A stretch of DNA of 64,000 bases from Tiliqua scincoides (Eukaryota; Chordata; Lepidosauria; Squamata; Scincidae). Shown one piece after another: positions 1 through 10,831 of the stretch; position 1 is the first letter of the stretch; each line of letters starts with the position of its first letter. The notes under the pieces are model-generated. The model searched no databases. It saw only the letters and a program-made list of their open reading frames with translations, and was not told where the DNA came from. The stretch covers positions 267,851,024-267,915,023 of the forward strand of contig NC_089822.1 in the NCBI RefSeq assembly GCF_035046505.1, read 5' to 3'. The translations under genes and the position numbers were made by a program.

Positions 1-23
1 TGGCTACATTGTGTGCTCTAGAC

Positions 24-487
24 CAGGGGTGCCCAAACCCCGGACCTGGGGCCACTTGCGGCCCTCAAGGCCTCTCAATAAGGCCCTCAGGGAGCCCACA
101 GTCTCCAATGAGCCTCTGGCCCTCCGGAGATTTGTTGGAGCCCACACTGGCCCAACGCAACTGCTCTCAGCGTGAGTGTGACTGTTTGACCTCTCCCGTG
201 AGCTATGGGATGAGGGCTCCCTCCACTGCTTCTTGTTTCATATCTGTGATGCAGTAGCGGCAGCAAAGGAAAGGCCAGCCTTGCTTTGTGCAAGGCCTTT
301 TATAGGCCTTGAGCTATTGCAAGACCTTCATTCATTAATATAAGTTCACCTTGAATATATTCATTTATGTAAACTTATGTAAATTTATTCAAATTTTAAA
401 TGTAAATTAATTCTTTTTTCCCCCGGCCCCCGACACAGTGTCAGAGAGATGATGTGGCCCTCCTGCCAAAGACTTTGGACACCCCTG
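24..487. mobile_element. Non-autonomous hAT element, copy 1
   Basis: The ends are inverted copies of CAGGGGTGCCCAAAC and its complement. An exact 8-bp target duplication, CTCTAGAC, lies at 16-23 and 488-495; 8 bp is the hAT hallmark. The interior carries no transposase. Further copies lie at 10832-11279 and, in part and inverted, at 59048-59412. The unoccupied target is preserved near 1130-1190, where the same flanks are joined by a single CTCTAGAC. Confidence 0.9.
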
Positions 488-597
488 CTCTAGACATACA
501 GGAACTGTCTTGAAAGTGCTATTCTCAGTTTTCTCTGCAGCAAAGTGAAAGCAGAGCGATCGCGATGGAGTTGTGTTCCATGAGTAGAGCAGTCTCT

Positions 598-1066
598 CAT
601 AAGAACAGCCCCACTGGATCAGGCAGTAGGCCCATCTAGCCCAGCTTCCTGTATCTCACAGCAGCCCACCACATGCCTCAGGGAGCACACCAGATAACAA
701 GAGACCTCATTCTGGTGCCCTCCCTTGCATCTGACATAGCCCACTTCTAAAATCAGGAGGTTGCACATACACATCATGGCTTGTAACCCGTAATGGATTT
801 TTCCTCCAGAAACTTGTCCAATCCCCTTTTAAAGGCATCCAGGCTAGACGCCATCACCACATGCTGTGGCAAGGAGTTCCACAGACCGAACACACGCTGA
901 GTAAAGAAATATTTTCTTTTGTCTGTTTTAACTCTCCCAACACTCAATTTTAGTGGATGTCCCCTGGTTCTGGTGTATGTGAGAGTGTAAAGAGCATCTC
1001 TCTATCCACCCTTTCCTTCCCATGCATAATTTTGTATGTCTCAATCATGTCCCCACTCAGGCGCCT
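598..1066 (-). mobile_element. CR1 LINE, 3' end
   Basis: Read on the minus strand this is the C-terminal part of the CR1 reverse-transcriptase ORF followed by its 3' UTR, ending in the CR1-type TTCTTATG unit. It is 5'-truncated like most copies here. It lies between two copies of the flank that holds the hAT target site, so the surrounding region (about 1-1190) has itself been partly duplicated. Confidence 0.85.
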
Positions 1067-1301
1067 CATCCTTCCCATAGGTGATCTCTCATCCAGGCAT
1101 TAACCAGACCTAGACTGGGTTCATCAGGGTGGATACATTGTGTGCTCTAGACATACAGGAACTGCCTTGAAAGTGCTATTCTCAGTTTTCTCTCTAAAAT
1201 GGAACCAATTTTGTTTTGATAGAGACAGTGTGTTTCTCTCTCTCTCTCTCCAGAAGTAGTGTTTTTATTAATGCATAGATTTAATCAATGAATTGATTAT
1301 C

Positions 1302-1487
1302 CAGAGTTTTCCAAACTTTCTTAATTCACAGCAACCTTAGTATCTTAGAACTTTTTTCACAGTGCCCTTAGGTTGAAAGAAATAACGTGAAAATATCTGT
1401 TTCCCTTGAAAATTTAAAATATCCTGCAGCACCTCTGTGAGTTTGCTGCAGTACGCTGAGGTACCGCAATGCAGTTTGGGAACTGTG
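1302..1487. mobile_element. hAT-like MITE
   Basis: Degenerate inverted ends, CAGAGTTTTCCAAACT on the left and AGTTTGGGAACTGTG on the right, bound a 186-bp AT-rich interior. The flanking octamers TGATTATC and GGATTACA match at 5 of 8 bases, so any target duplication is old. Confidence 0.5.
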
Positions 1488-2254
1488 GGATTACACTATT
1501 ATTAGTATACTATTATGTATTTAATTAGATGGTGGCACTTATCTGCAATCTTATTTATGCTTAATCATTGCCTTGGTGCATCAGTTCTTGGCACATCAGT
1601 GCATCCGGGCAAATGGCCAGTTCATTGACCCATAGGTAGAGGTGGATGAAAACTTTGTGTATGTGTGTGTATTTTGGTCCTGGTTACTATGCTCTAAAGA
1701 AACTTTGCCTGCGTGTTTGAGAAGCAGTCGATATGCATCATTATTTATACAATGTGATGAGAGATCTGTTTCTAGAAATTGTTTTTCCTACGGCTCCTCC
1801 CTTCATTCCTAGTTGTATATGAAACACCTGATCAAAACGTAATTGAGAGATATCAGCCTGCAGATTAATAAAGCAAGAAACCTCCTTTGCGTTCAGCTGG
1901 AGTGTGTTAATGTGTGAGACAATTCAAGCATGGTGTGACAGTTCAGTTACAAGAGCAGTGACTATGTACTTGCATGGAAATTTATAAATAAGGTCATACA
2001 AAGCGCATTGTGCATCAAGATATGCCCTTCAGTTTACCTTTTCGGGGTAGAATGGAAGACTTTTGCATGTATATGAGATGAAGAATAGTAGATATTACTT
2101 ATCAAATGTTGCATAGACTCAATTTGTTGTAATTGTTGTGCATCTTCCTACTGTTAGAGAGCAGAGGTGGGTGAGTAGATGGAAGATTAATGAGCTTGGT
2201 CATTCAGGTTTCAGTTCTGAATTTCAGCAAGGGAGGAAGGGAAGTCTATTTCTT
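1488..2254. other. No recognisable feature
   Basis: AT-rich sequence with no convincing coding region or repeat boundary that I can see. Confidence 0.4.
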
Positions 2255-3135
2255 CAGTTTTTATTATTTTCCCTCTATTCCCCCCGGTGCAGTTCCATTT
2301 TTAATTTTCTTTACTCTTTTACTTATTAATTCAGGTTTTATTTTTAAATCTTGCATTTGTTGACTACATTTTTCATCCTTTTTATCCAGCCTACTTTTTT
2401 GTTGTCATCTCTTGGAGTGTCCCACAGTTTTGCCCAGAATTGCAATTCTGTGTTTGGTGCTTCTGTGTTTCCTGCAGTTTCTCCACCTATGCATCGATAG
2501 AAGCGTTTTTGATCAGACTGGAAGATTCTGCCTCTGTTGTGCTATTCTGGCTTCACATCTGCTAATCTTTTCCGACACTGCTGTTATTTGCTGGTTTACT
2601 ATTTTCAGCACTTCTCCCTGAATCTAGAAAGTATTTTTTGGATCAGAGACTGTCTGATATTTTCCTCCTTCCGCTTCTTGTCCTTCACATCTTTCCATTT
2701 GCTAGCATCTGGCCACAGCCTGGCAATTTTATTTTCTAATCTAGTCTTCCATTGAAGGGAGGCACCATCTTCCTTTTTTCAGGGCTCTTGATTTTACATC
2801 CAAGCTCTTGTGTTGTTGGTGCTGCATTGTGCATAAGTTGGTTTATTTCTTGCAAATTATTAGTTGCTATTTCTGCAGGTGCAGCATTTATATCTTTTAA
2901 GACTTGAGCAAGATGCTTTTTTGTGACTGTTTTTAGAGCTGGAAGCCATACCCTGGTGTTTGCTTGGTTCATATGTTCAGTTATCCTTTGTTTTAGTTCT
3001 TGCTGCTTTTCTGCTAAATGACATGCAAGTTTTTGTGATGAAGGCAAAGGAGAGGTTGCCTGATTTTGAATTTGAGATGGTTGAACACCAGTCGCATCCT
3101 CTTCCACCAGCACCTCCACTTGTGCCTGGGCACCT
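2255..3135 (-). mobile_element. R4/Dong-like LINE fragment
   Basis: The minus strand encodes pieces of a LINE polyprotein between the N-terminal region and reverse transcriptase, including IEELKQRIT-like and QKRFYQ-like segments. A closely related fragment lies at 44755-45640. In both places the element sits just downstream of a zinc-finger gene (units A and C), so it was probably carried along by the unit duplication. Assignment to R4/Dong is from memory of the protein style and is tentative. Confidence 0.5.
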
Positions 3136-3217
3136 TCTTCCCTTGGTGCACTGGAGATTTTCCACTTTAAGCATCTCTATAGCTTTCTTTCCACAAAGAG
3201 TCTCAGATGAAAAGTTT

Positions 3218-3470
3218 TATTATGATTATTATTACCCAGAATATTTAAACACCACTTTTCAGCAAGAGTATTTGACAAAGCAGTTTGCACAGCAAAATAA
3301 ATGGTTCATTTTCCTAAAAGGGCTTGCAATGTTAAAAAAAGATACAGAAGAGACACCAGCAACAACCTCTGGAAAAGGCACCATGTTGGGGTGAAGAGCG
3401 ACAGTTGCTCTCCCCCTGCTAAATATCAGAGGACGTTGCTATAAAAGCTGCCTGTCTGTGCAGCTTGCAG
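3218..3470. repeat. Interspersed LINE/SINE-tail repeat with (ATT)n
   Basis: A short (ATT)n stretch is followed by a TATTTAAACACCACTTTTCAGC-type core and a CCAGCAACAACC/CTCTCCCCCTGCTAAATA block. Related copies lie at 13527-13680, 30521-30625 and 45641-45890. The copy at 45641 occupies the equivalent place downstream of unit C. Confidence 0.6.
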
Positions 3471-3591
3471 CATTTCACTTTGTTGAAAAGTCTGTCGTGT
3501 GTTCACATGAAATACTCACTGAAGACACAAGAATTTACATGGTCTCTCTCTGGTGTGCATTCATGAGCCATTGGGGCTGATGAAACCATTT

Positions 3592-5273
3592 CTATTGATT
3601 CTCCCCTGTGTGGGTTCTTAGATGCACAGTCAGGCCAGAGCTCTGAGTGAAGCTCTTTCCACATTCAAAGCATGTATATGGTTTCTCTCCCGTGTGGGTT
3701 CTTAGATGCAAAGTCAGGCTTGAGCTATCACTGAAGCTCTTCCCACACTCCAAGCATTTATATGGTTTCTCTCCACTATAGGTTCTTTGATGTGAAGTCA
3801 GGTGTGAACTACGTCTGAAGTTCTTTCCACACTCCAAGCACTGATATGGCTTCTCCCCTGTGTGAATTCTCTGGTGCAGCTTCAGACCATCATTCATTCT
3901 GAAACACTTTCCACACTCCAAACATTTATATGGTTTCTCTCCTATATGGGTTTTTTTATGCAAAGTCATGTGTGAGCTCACACCGAAGCTCTTCCCACAT
4001 TCAAAGCATGTATATGGTTTCTCCCCAGTGTGGGTCCTTTGATGCTTAGTAAGGTGTGAACTCATCCTGAAGCTCTTTCCACATTCAAAGCATGTATATG
4101 GTTTCTCCCCAGTGTGGGTCCTTTGATGCTTAGTAAGGTGTGAACTCATCCTGAAGCTCTTTCCACATTCAAAGCATGTATATGGTTTCTCCCCTGTGTG
4201 GGTTCTTTGATGCAAAGTCAGGCTTGAGCTCCGACTGAAGCTCTTTCCACATTCAAAGCATGTATATGGTTTCTCCCCTGTGTGGGTTCTTTGATGCTTA
4301 GTCAGGCTTGAACTCACACTGAAGCTCTTTCCACATTCAAAGCATGTATATGGTTTCTCCCCTGTGTGGGTTCTTTGATGCAAAGTCAGGGTTGAGCTCA
4401 CACTGAAGCTCTTTCCACACTCCAGGCATTTATATGTTTTCTCCCCTGTGTGGGTTCTTAGATGCAAAGTCAGTTGTGAGCTCACACGGAAGCTCTTTCC
4501 ACACTCCAGGCATTTATATGGTTTCTCCCCTGTGTGGGTTCTTAGATGCAAAGTCAGGGTTGAGCTCACACTGAAGCTCTTTCCACACTTCAGGCATTCA
4601 TATGGTTTCTCCCCTGTGTGGGTTCGATAATGGCAATTGAGTTTTCCTTTCTCACTGAAACACTTTCCACACTCCAAGCATTCAAATGGCTTCTCCCCAG
4701 TGTGGGTTCTTTGATGTGTTCTAAGTTTTGATTTAAAGCTAAAGGTCTTTCCACATTGAGGGCATTTTTCCTTCCTCTTTCCAGTTCCTTTTCTGGGATT
4801 AACTGGGATGAAATCACCACCCTGACGAGCATCAGATTTATTCCTCCTTTTCTCGGCCTGGCTTCCCTCCTGCTTCTTTGATCTCTCTTGATGTGAAGGT
4901 TTCTCTTGTGTGTGGCTCTTCTTATGGGAAGCAAGATGTGTGCCTGAACTGAAGCTCTTTCTCCTCTCAGGACACTGAAATGATTTCTCTCCTGGGTGGC
5001 TTTTGCTGTGTTTATTAGTGCTGGATTTACAACTGGCTGCTTCCTCATGCAAAGGATACACCCCACTTCTCCTTACTTTGGAATGTTCCTCTTCAGTTGG
5101 AATTCTATGGAGACAAACAACGGGTTTTCTCCTCCAGGGAGGTGCTGGGCTTGCCTCCGGCCTCCCTGATCCTTCGTGGTCTCTAAAAGTCGCTTTCTCT
5201 GCCTCAAGCGTGGTCCCTGCCGCTGACGCCCCACACGGCTGCCTCTGACCCTCACTGTCTTGTCCGCTGCTTC
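3592..5273 (-). CDS. SCAN-KRAB-ZNF unit A, last exon: linker module plus 14 C2H2 fingers
   Basis: Last coding exon of a KRAB-type zinc-finger gene, probably a nuclear DNA-binding repressor. The minus strand has an acceptor (TCTGTTCCAG) before 5273 and an open frame to TAG at 3592-3594. Entry is phase 1, matching the KRAB-exon donor of this family. The first ~190 residues hold one copy of the ~165-residue linker module, including a degenerate finger (CPERRKSF) in which the second Cys is Arg. Fourteen fingers follow with TGEKP linkers. Finger 12 ends in Tyr instead of the last His. Fingers 8 and 9 are identical over 84 bp. The protein ends TGENQ, as in unit C. The frame is clean although the front exons of this unit are damaged, so it may be an intact but poorly expressed gene, or be driven from another start. 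Confidence 0.85.
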
Positions 5274-5464
5274 CTGGAACAGAGAATCAGCACAGTTCAG
5301 AAATGGGACCTCCACTCCCAGGAATGTTTCCTCAGAAGGACAGTGCAATGGATTCAGTGACACAGACCCGCAAAGCAATGGCAAGGCTGCAGGATGCCGC
5401 GGCCAGTGAGGCAGCAGCCCTGAACCTGCACACTGGCACAGGGCAGGTTTGGGACATTAACTTA

Positions 5465-5640
5465 GGGCGCAATCCTTTCCAGCACTGACATAATGCAGCT
5501 CTGAGGGAAGGGAACAAACACTCCCTTACTTTGAGGAGGCCTCTGTGAGTGACACCCAACTGCAGGATGCAGCACACGTCCCATTGGCACCGCTATGCCA
5601 GTGCTGGAAAGCACTGACATGAGGGGTTAGGATGGTGCCC
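5465..5640. mobile_element. MITE with GGGCGCAATCC ends (Harbinger-like), unit A
   Basis: The left end, GGGCGCAATCC, pairs with GGTTAGGATGGTGCCC at the right end, and TTA flanks both sides (5462-5464 and 5641-5643). A 3-bp TTA duplication with GGG-starting ends fits PIF/Harbinger elements. The orthologous copy in unit B is at 25421-25621. Confidence 0.7.
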
Positions 5641-5919
5641 TTAGTATAGTACAGCTGTATGACTGGTTGGTTGGAACTTCATGTGGTGCATTTGTAATTG
5701 TGCTTTTCCTTTGTTGCTGTGAGACACCTTGAGGCCCCTCTGGGAAAGACAGGCAGGGTGCACATTCCCAGATTAAACACACACAAGTCTCTGGTGGGTG
5801 ACCATTGAACACAAACTCCTGCATGGCTCAGGAATTGTTTGGCTGGCTCTTGTGAGTGAGTGGCTCTTGAGTGAGTGAGTGAGTGAGTGGCTCTTGTGAG
5901 CTCATCGTCTCTGCTATGG

Positions 5920-6009
5920 CATGATGCACCTGGGCTACACTGCACGTTTGAAGGCCTTGCCCTATCCAGCCTGCAAATTCACTATAGGCCTGGGGCATAT
6001 ATCATAACA
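5920..6009 (-). mobile_element. Partial solo LTR, shared with unit B
   Basis: About 90 bp before the sequence GATCC match the right-hand end of the complete solo LTR at 25997-26480 in the same intron of unit B. Only part remains. Unit C has no element at this point, and its intron reads straight through GATCC (50951-50955). Fossil element, family not determined. Confidence 0.7.
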
Positions 6010-6022
6010 GATCCTGACTTAC

Positions 6023-6137
6023 CCACAGAAGCCACGTTCTCCTGATTCTGCAGCATCACTACTGCAGACAGGGCCTTCTGGCTGGGGTCCAGCAGAGCCC
6101 ACTCCTCCTCGCTGAAACGCACAGCCACCTCCTCAAG
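6023..6137 (-). pseudogene. KRAB-A exon of unit A, 5' side lost
   Basis: The minus strand encodes [39 protein letters not shown], a KRAB-A box that would recruit TRIM28/KAP1, and ends at a good donor (GTGG|GTAAGT) in phase 1. Compared with units B and C, about 21 bp are missing at the 5' side: the acceptor AG and the codons for A-P-V-S. The exon is therefore unlikely to be spliced in normally. A CR1 tail begins a few bases upstream. Confidence 0.8.
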
Positions 6138-6149
6138 AAAGCCACAAAT

Positions 6150-6256
6150 CATCTCATGAGAACATAAGAACAGCCCCACTGGATCAGGCCATTGGCCCAT
6201 CTAGTCCAGCTTCCTGTATCTCACAGTGGCCCACCAAATGCTCCAGGGAGCAGTGA
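6150..6256 (-). mobile_element. CR1 3' end beside KRAB exon A
   Basis: CR1 3' UTR in minus orientation, starting directly after CAAATCATCTCATG. Unit C has CR1 joined to the same bases (51121), so the insertion is shared. Unit B lacks it and keeps an unoccupied version of the site. Confidence 0.8.
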
Positions 6257-7001
6257 CCAGACCACAGCAAGGCCACAGCAAGGAGAGTCCACCCACACTG
6301 GCACCCCTGGGCATGTACAGAGTGCCTTATTTTTGCAAAGGCAACACTTCCTCACTTGTCCTAAGACTTCCTAGAACCTGGAGCTCAACCTCAGCTCACA
6401 GAGAAGGGCCTGCCTGAGAGGTGGTCTAGGACACGATGACAGGAAGGCTCTCAAAGGGGCAGGAGAAGCTCAGGCTTTGCTCTGAGCTGGAGGCACATGT
6501 GGGCAGCATCTAGGAGAACAGCACATGTGCATGGATAGCACCAAGTGTCTCCGGGTTCCTGTTCTTGCAGCACAGCATTGTGTGGAAATAAGCCCTGTTT
6601 AAACTGTACAGGCCCAAAAGGCCTGCAGGGTATTCAGAGCAGCTTCTGAGACATGCGCTGTGTGCAGCCTTGATTCCTGCAAGCAGAGGAAGGACGGAGC
6701 CCTGCCACTCCTCACTCCTGCCAGACCCATCAGATGGTGCCTGTCAAAGGGTGGCTGCCGCTTCCATAGGGGGACATTCCCGACCCAGTCCCCCAAAAAG
6801 GCAACAGGGGACAGGAACTGACTGGATTCCCAACCCGGACGAGGAGATCCAAGGAGCTCAGGGTCTTCTGAACGGGCACCCTTGACATCCTGCAGCCCCA
6901 GGAGCCCCAGGAAAGGAAGAGGGGCTTCCAACCCCAGAACAAAGAAGAAGGCCTCTCACGTGGCTGCTGCCTGCAGGCTTCCCCGGTCAGCTGCCCCTTA
7001 C

Positions 7002-7084
7002 CTGAGCAGACTTCGCAGCAGCCCCTCCTTCTCCAGTCCAGGGACGAGGAGACCCAGAACATGACACTGAGGCCGCTTCACTGC
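7002..7084 (-). CDS. Linker exon 3 of unit A
   Basis: An 83-bp exon with acceptor CCCCCACAG and donor CTCAG|GTAAGG. It enters in phase 1 and leaves in phase 0, as needed to join linker exon 2 to the KRAB exon. It would encode SEAASVSCSGSPRPW then TGEGGAAAKSAQ. No known domain; Ser/Gly/Ala-rich linker. The matching exon in unit B is 34235-34317; unit C has lost it. Confidence 0.55.
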
Positions 7085-7765
7085 CTGTGGGGGAGACAGA
7101 AGGGGAAGCAGTGGAGAGGTAGGTGGGAGCATGGGGGGATGTCGGGAGGAGGCGTTCTGGGGAGGGGGGAGGCGGAGGGAGGGCGGGAAGGAGGCTTTCT
7201 GTGGGGGGGAGCGGGAGGGGAGAGAGGCTCACCACCCGACACAGAGGCTCTTGATTCACTGCCGATCTTTTGCCATGCCATTGCGGGGCTACTCCCATTT
7301 TTGGCGCTGCCCCATGCCCTGGGCAGTTTAGGATTGGGCTGCTCCTGCCTTAGCGCCCAGCTTCTGCCTGATTATAGTGGGAACGAGACGCTGCCCTGGC
7401 CTGCTGCAGGAAGCAGGTGGGGGGAGCAGGGAGGTGCGCTGGGCAGTTCTGCGCCAGGAGCTGGAGACAGTCCCTGAAAGGCTCCTGCAGAAACGCGAAA
7501 TAAGAGGACAAGGCCTGTTCCGGACTGGAAAGCGGTGAAGGGGCAGGCGGGAGAGAGTGGGAGAGAGTGGACACGTTTCCCAGTGGAGGGTCAGCGGTGA
7601 GTCAGAAAAGTCCTTCAGCTGCTTTAGCTCAGCACATACTGCGGGAGAAGCTGAAGGCAGGTGCCAACCCCCCCCCCAAGACTCAGGGGATTGAGAAAGC
7701 AGCTCCCACGCCTGAGGCCTGTTTGAGAAAGGGGCCCAGGTGAAACAGGTCCCATCAGTCCTTAC

Positions 7766-7878
7766 CCCACAGCTCAGCACTCCTGGCAGCCTCGGGCTGG
7801 TGCCCCCTGAACTCCAGCCCGACTGGGGTCCAGCGAAGCCTCCTGTGGGGAGTCAGCCCCAGTTTCCAACAGCGCCCC
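7766..7878 (-). pseudogene. Linker exon 2 of unit A, frameshifted
   Basis: Acceptor TTTCTGTGCAG and donor GTGGG|GTAAGG bound 113 bp. Units B and C have 115 bp here. The 2-bp difference lies where A reads CAGCCCGACTGG and B/C read CAGCCCCTGACTGG, and it breaks the phase 0 to phase 1 path. The intact paralogs encode an acidic linker (GALLETGADSPEEASLDP and onward). Confidence 0.7.
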
Positions 7879-8000
7879 CTGCACAGAAACAGGAGTCAGG
7901 ATCTGGGCAGGGAAGGAGGCTGGCAAAGGGGCAAGTGGACAAGTTCCCACTCCGGGATGATTTCCCCATGAAAGCTCTACAGGTGCCCCACTCCTACCAC

Positions 8001-8371
8001 CTGCCGCTCCTCCTGCTCTGTCTCCTCTGCCCGACTCCTTAGGAAACCTTCTGCCAGAGCCACCGCCTGGGTGCTGCTCTCCAGCCGCAGTCTTGCACCC
8101 AGCGCTCCACCTCTGGGGGCAGGAGGGTCAGGAGCCTCTCCAGGACCAGCAGGCCAAGGATCTGGGCCTTGGTGCGCTGACCTGGCTGGAGCCACTGGCG
8201 GCAGAGCTCGTAGGACCGGCTGCAGAGTGGAGTGGGCAGCATCGGGGGCCCTGGATCCTACGCACCAGCTTCTGCCAGAACTCCTTGACATTCCTGTCCC
8301 TTTCGGAGTCTGCTTCCTCCCTCTGGGGTCCCTGCCCCAAGGCGCCTCCACAGCATTTCTCCAGATGCTGA
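8001..8371 (-). pseudogene. SCAN-domain exon of unit A, broken
   Basis: SCAN is a helical dimerisation domain. Pieces are clear on the minus strand: EFWQKLVRRIQGP, then ELCRQWLQPGQ-RTKAQILGLL-LERLLTLLPPEVE, then LESSTQAVALAEGF and a donor CGGCAG|GTGGTAGG. The pieces lie in different frames. One break, around DAAH/LCSRSY, is private to A and comes with a small deletion. The slip after WVQDCG is shared with unit B. A functional SCAN domain is not expected. No convincing start codon is visible in this exon. Confidence 0.8.
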
Positions 8372-8849
8372 CAGGCAGGACAGCTGAGCCTGGCGGGTCA
8401 AGACTTGGTCCGGAACAGACTCTGGAGGCCCCACAGGAGGGTCCCTGCCAAGCCGGCAGGAAGACCGGGAGGAGCTGGAGCCAGCAAGGCGGGGCAGATC
8501 AGGGGGCCTGGGGAGGCTCCTTCCTGGCAGCCACAGGCGGGGGACGACGACGTGGGCTCTGCATGTTCACGCGGGGGTGGGTGGGTGCGATGTGTGTGTT
8601 GCAAGTTGCAACAAAGAAGCAGCTGACTTGGGGCGAGTCTTGGGGAAGGGACACTCCAGAGCCATGTTCCAGCTCCGGCTGTCCTGCTGAGTGGCTGCTG
8701 GAGATGGGGGGGGGCCTGGGGAGGCTCCTTTCGGAGAGCCAGAGGCGGGGGGGGGAGTGAGCTCTCATCTGCCCCATCACAGGACGCGGCTCTGCATGTT
8801 GCGGGGGGAGTGTGTTGCAAGAAGGAAGGAAGCACTGGGAAGCGCGGGG

Positions 8850-9230
8850 GTGTCTTGGGTGGGGGTCTGGCCGGACTGCGGGGGGGAGCCTGGTCCTTGG
8901 GAGGGTTCGGGGGCCGGCGCGAGCCTGGTTCCCCCCTTACCTGCAGCCCGCCGTCCTCCGACCGCCCCCTGCTCCTCCTCTTCCGCAGCGCTCCGGCTGC
9001 TGCTGCCGCCCACTGGTGCAGGCGGAGCCTGAGGACCGGTGCCTGCGGGCGGGCGATGGGCCCCGCCTGCCCGGCCCGGCCCCTTCCGCTACGCCCGGGG
9101 GCCTCCTGGGCAGAGCCAGGGCGGAGTGGAAGCTCCTCGCTGCAGGGAGTGGAGCTGCCCTGCCTGCACGTGTGAAGCAGCCCCGTGTGCAGCCCCCTCC
9201 AGGAGTCCCGCACCTCCAGCAGCGCCCTCT
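8850..9230 (-). promoter_or_regulatory. CpG-rich promoter and first noncoding exon, unit A
   Basis: GC-rich block with many CpGs and GC boxes. A donor CTGCAG|GTAAGG ends an exon at 8941 on the minus strand. The same donor and CpG block are kept at 36178 (B) and 58051 (C), which is why I read it as exon 1 of the zinc-finger unit. The transcription start is not determined. Confidence 0.6.
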
Positions 9231-9361
9231 GCCCTCCAAACTGCGGCTTTGAACCAGTCTTGTGGTTTTCGCAGTTCAGGGTGAGAGCTGCGTGTGCCAC
9301 AAGCGTCCCCTGAAAACACACCGTGTCCGTGGCTGGCAGTCCCTGATCTGCTGCTACATCT

Positions 9362-10115
9362 AAACATAAGAGCATCAGAAGAACTCCGCTGGATCAGGGC
9401 GACGCATCCTCAGCATCACCTGGCAGGACAAAGTTCCAAACAACACAGTCCTGGAACATTCTGGAATCCCTAGCATGTATGCACTGCTGAAACAGAGATG
9501 CCTGCGTTGGCTCGGTCATGTCGTGAGAATGGATGATGGCCGGATCTCAAAGGATCTCCTCTATGGAGAACTCGTGCAAGGAAAGTGCCCTACAGGTAGA
9601 CCACAGCTGCAATACAAGGACATCTGCAAGAGGGATCTGAAGACCTTAGGAGTGGACCTCAACAGGTGGGAAATCCTGGCCTCTGAGCGGCCCGCTTGGA
9701 GGCAGGCTGTGCAGCATGGCCTCTCCCAGTTTGAAGAGACACTTTGCCAACAGTCTGAGGCAAAGAGGCAAAGAAGGAAGGCCCATAGCCAGGGAGACAG
9801 ACCAGGGACACACTACACTTGCTCCCAGTGTGGGAGCCTTTTCAGCCACACTAGACACTGTTCCAGAACCACTTTTCAGAGCACGATACCATAGTCTTCC
9901 AAGACTGAAGGATGCCAATGATGAGGCCAGATGCCATCACCACATCATGTGACAAGGAGTTCCACAGACCAATGACATACCAAGTAAAGAACTATTTTGT
10001 TTTCTCTGTTATGACTCTCTTACCACTCAATTTTACTGGATGTCCCCTGGTTCTGGTGTTGTGTGAGAGGGAAAATATTTCCCTATCCATCCCATGCATA
10101 ATTATAGGGCCCAAT
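9362..10115 (-). mobile_element. CR1 3' end, split by another LINE
   Basis: CR1 3' terminal bases at 9362-9397 and CR1 coding/3' sequence at 9925-10115, minus orientation, with a plus-strand LINE between. A CR1 copy sits at the same place just upstream of exon 1 in B (36865) and C (58720), so this insertion predates the three units. Confidence 0.75.
9397..9905 (+). mobile_element. Non-LTR retrotransposon C-terminus (LINE family 2)
   Basis: The plus strand encodes the end of a LINE reverse-transcriptase protein: RRLRWLGHVVRMDDG-like, GRPQLQYKDICKRDLK, WRQAVQHGLSQFEE, then a C-terminal Cys/His cluster (CSQCGSLFSHTRHC). Other copies lie at 30328, 41113, 53494 and 61808. The 3' end carries GGATGCCAA. 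The clade is not assigned with confidence. Confidence 0.75.
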
Positions 10116-10190
10116 CCTTTCCAACTTTCCAGTGCTGATGCGGCCATTCGAATGGAATGTGGGCTGCATCCTGCAGTGGAGGGGCAGTCA
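10106..10190. mobile_element. Partial MITE with AATCC end
   Basis: Begins AGGGCCCAATCCTTTCC and continues with the ATGCGG/CTGCATCCTGCAG block of the Harbinger-like family. One end only. Confidence 0.45.
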
Positions 10191-10512
10191 TAAGAACAGC
10201 CTCACTGGATCAGGCCATAGGCCCATCTAGTCCAGCTTCCTGTATCTCACAGCGGCCCACCAAATGCCCCAGGGAGCACACCAGATAACAAGAGACCTCA
10301 TGCCCTCCCTTGCACCTGGCATTCTGACATAGCCCACTTCTAAAATCAGGAGGTTGCACATACACATCATGTCTTGTAACCCATAATGGATTTTTCCTCC
10401 AGAAACTTGTCCAATCCCCTTTTAAAGGCGTCCAGGCCAGTCGCCATCGCCACATCCTGTGGCAAAGAGTTCCACAGACCAACCACACGCTGAAGTTCCA
10501 CAGATCAACCAC
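10191..10512 (-). mobile_element. CR1 LINE, 3' end
   Basis: Minus-strand CR1 3' UTR and last coding bases, 5'-truncated. The terminal TTCCACAGA-ACCACACGCTGA segment is repeated once at the truncated end. Confidence 0.8.
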
Positions 10513-10831
10513 ATGCTGACACATAGTCATGGAGGCCTCCTCGAGGTAAGGAACCTTTTGCAGCTGCATCAGCACTGAAAAGTTGAATAGGATTGGGTCC
10601 TATGTCTCATCCACTCCCCTCCAGAACAGGTGAAAACACTGTCATTGCAGATCTGCCAATCAACAGAGACTCTGTCATGTCCAGATTTATTTTCACTGAC
10701 TGAAGGTACCAATTTAGAATGATCCACAGTTTGCCCAGCTGGAGATGGCAAAGAGGTATAAAGTCAGGTGTTGTACGTATGACATCCCAGCCAAACCCCT
10801 GGGTAATCTCTTCCAGGCATTTCTTGTAAAT

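Noticed and set aside
3592-5061. CRISPR-like regular repeats at 84-bp spacing
   Set aside because: The spacing is the 28-codon zinc-finger period in a vertebrate gene.
8398-9375. Minus-strand frame of about 325 codons over the unit A CpG block
   Set aside because: Low-complexity Pro/Arg/Gly sequence produced by GC richness; the block is better read as promoter and noncoding first exon.
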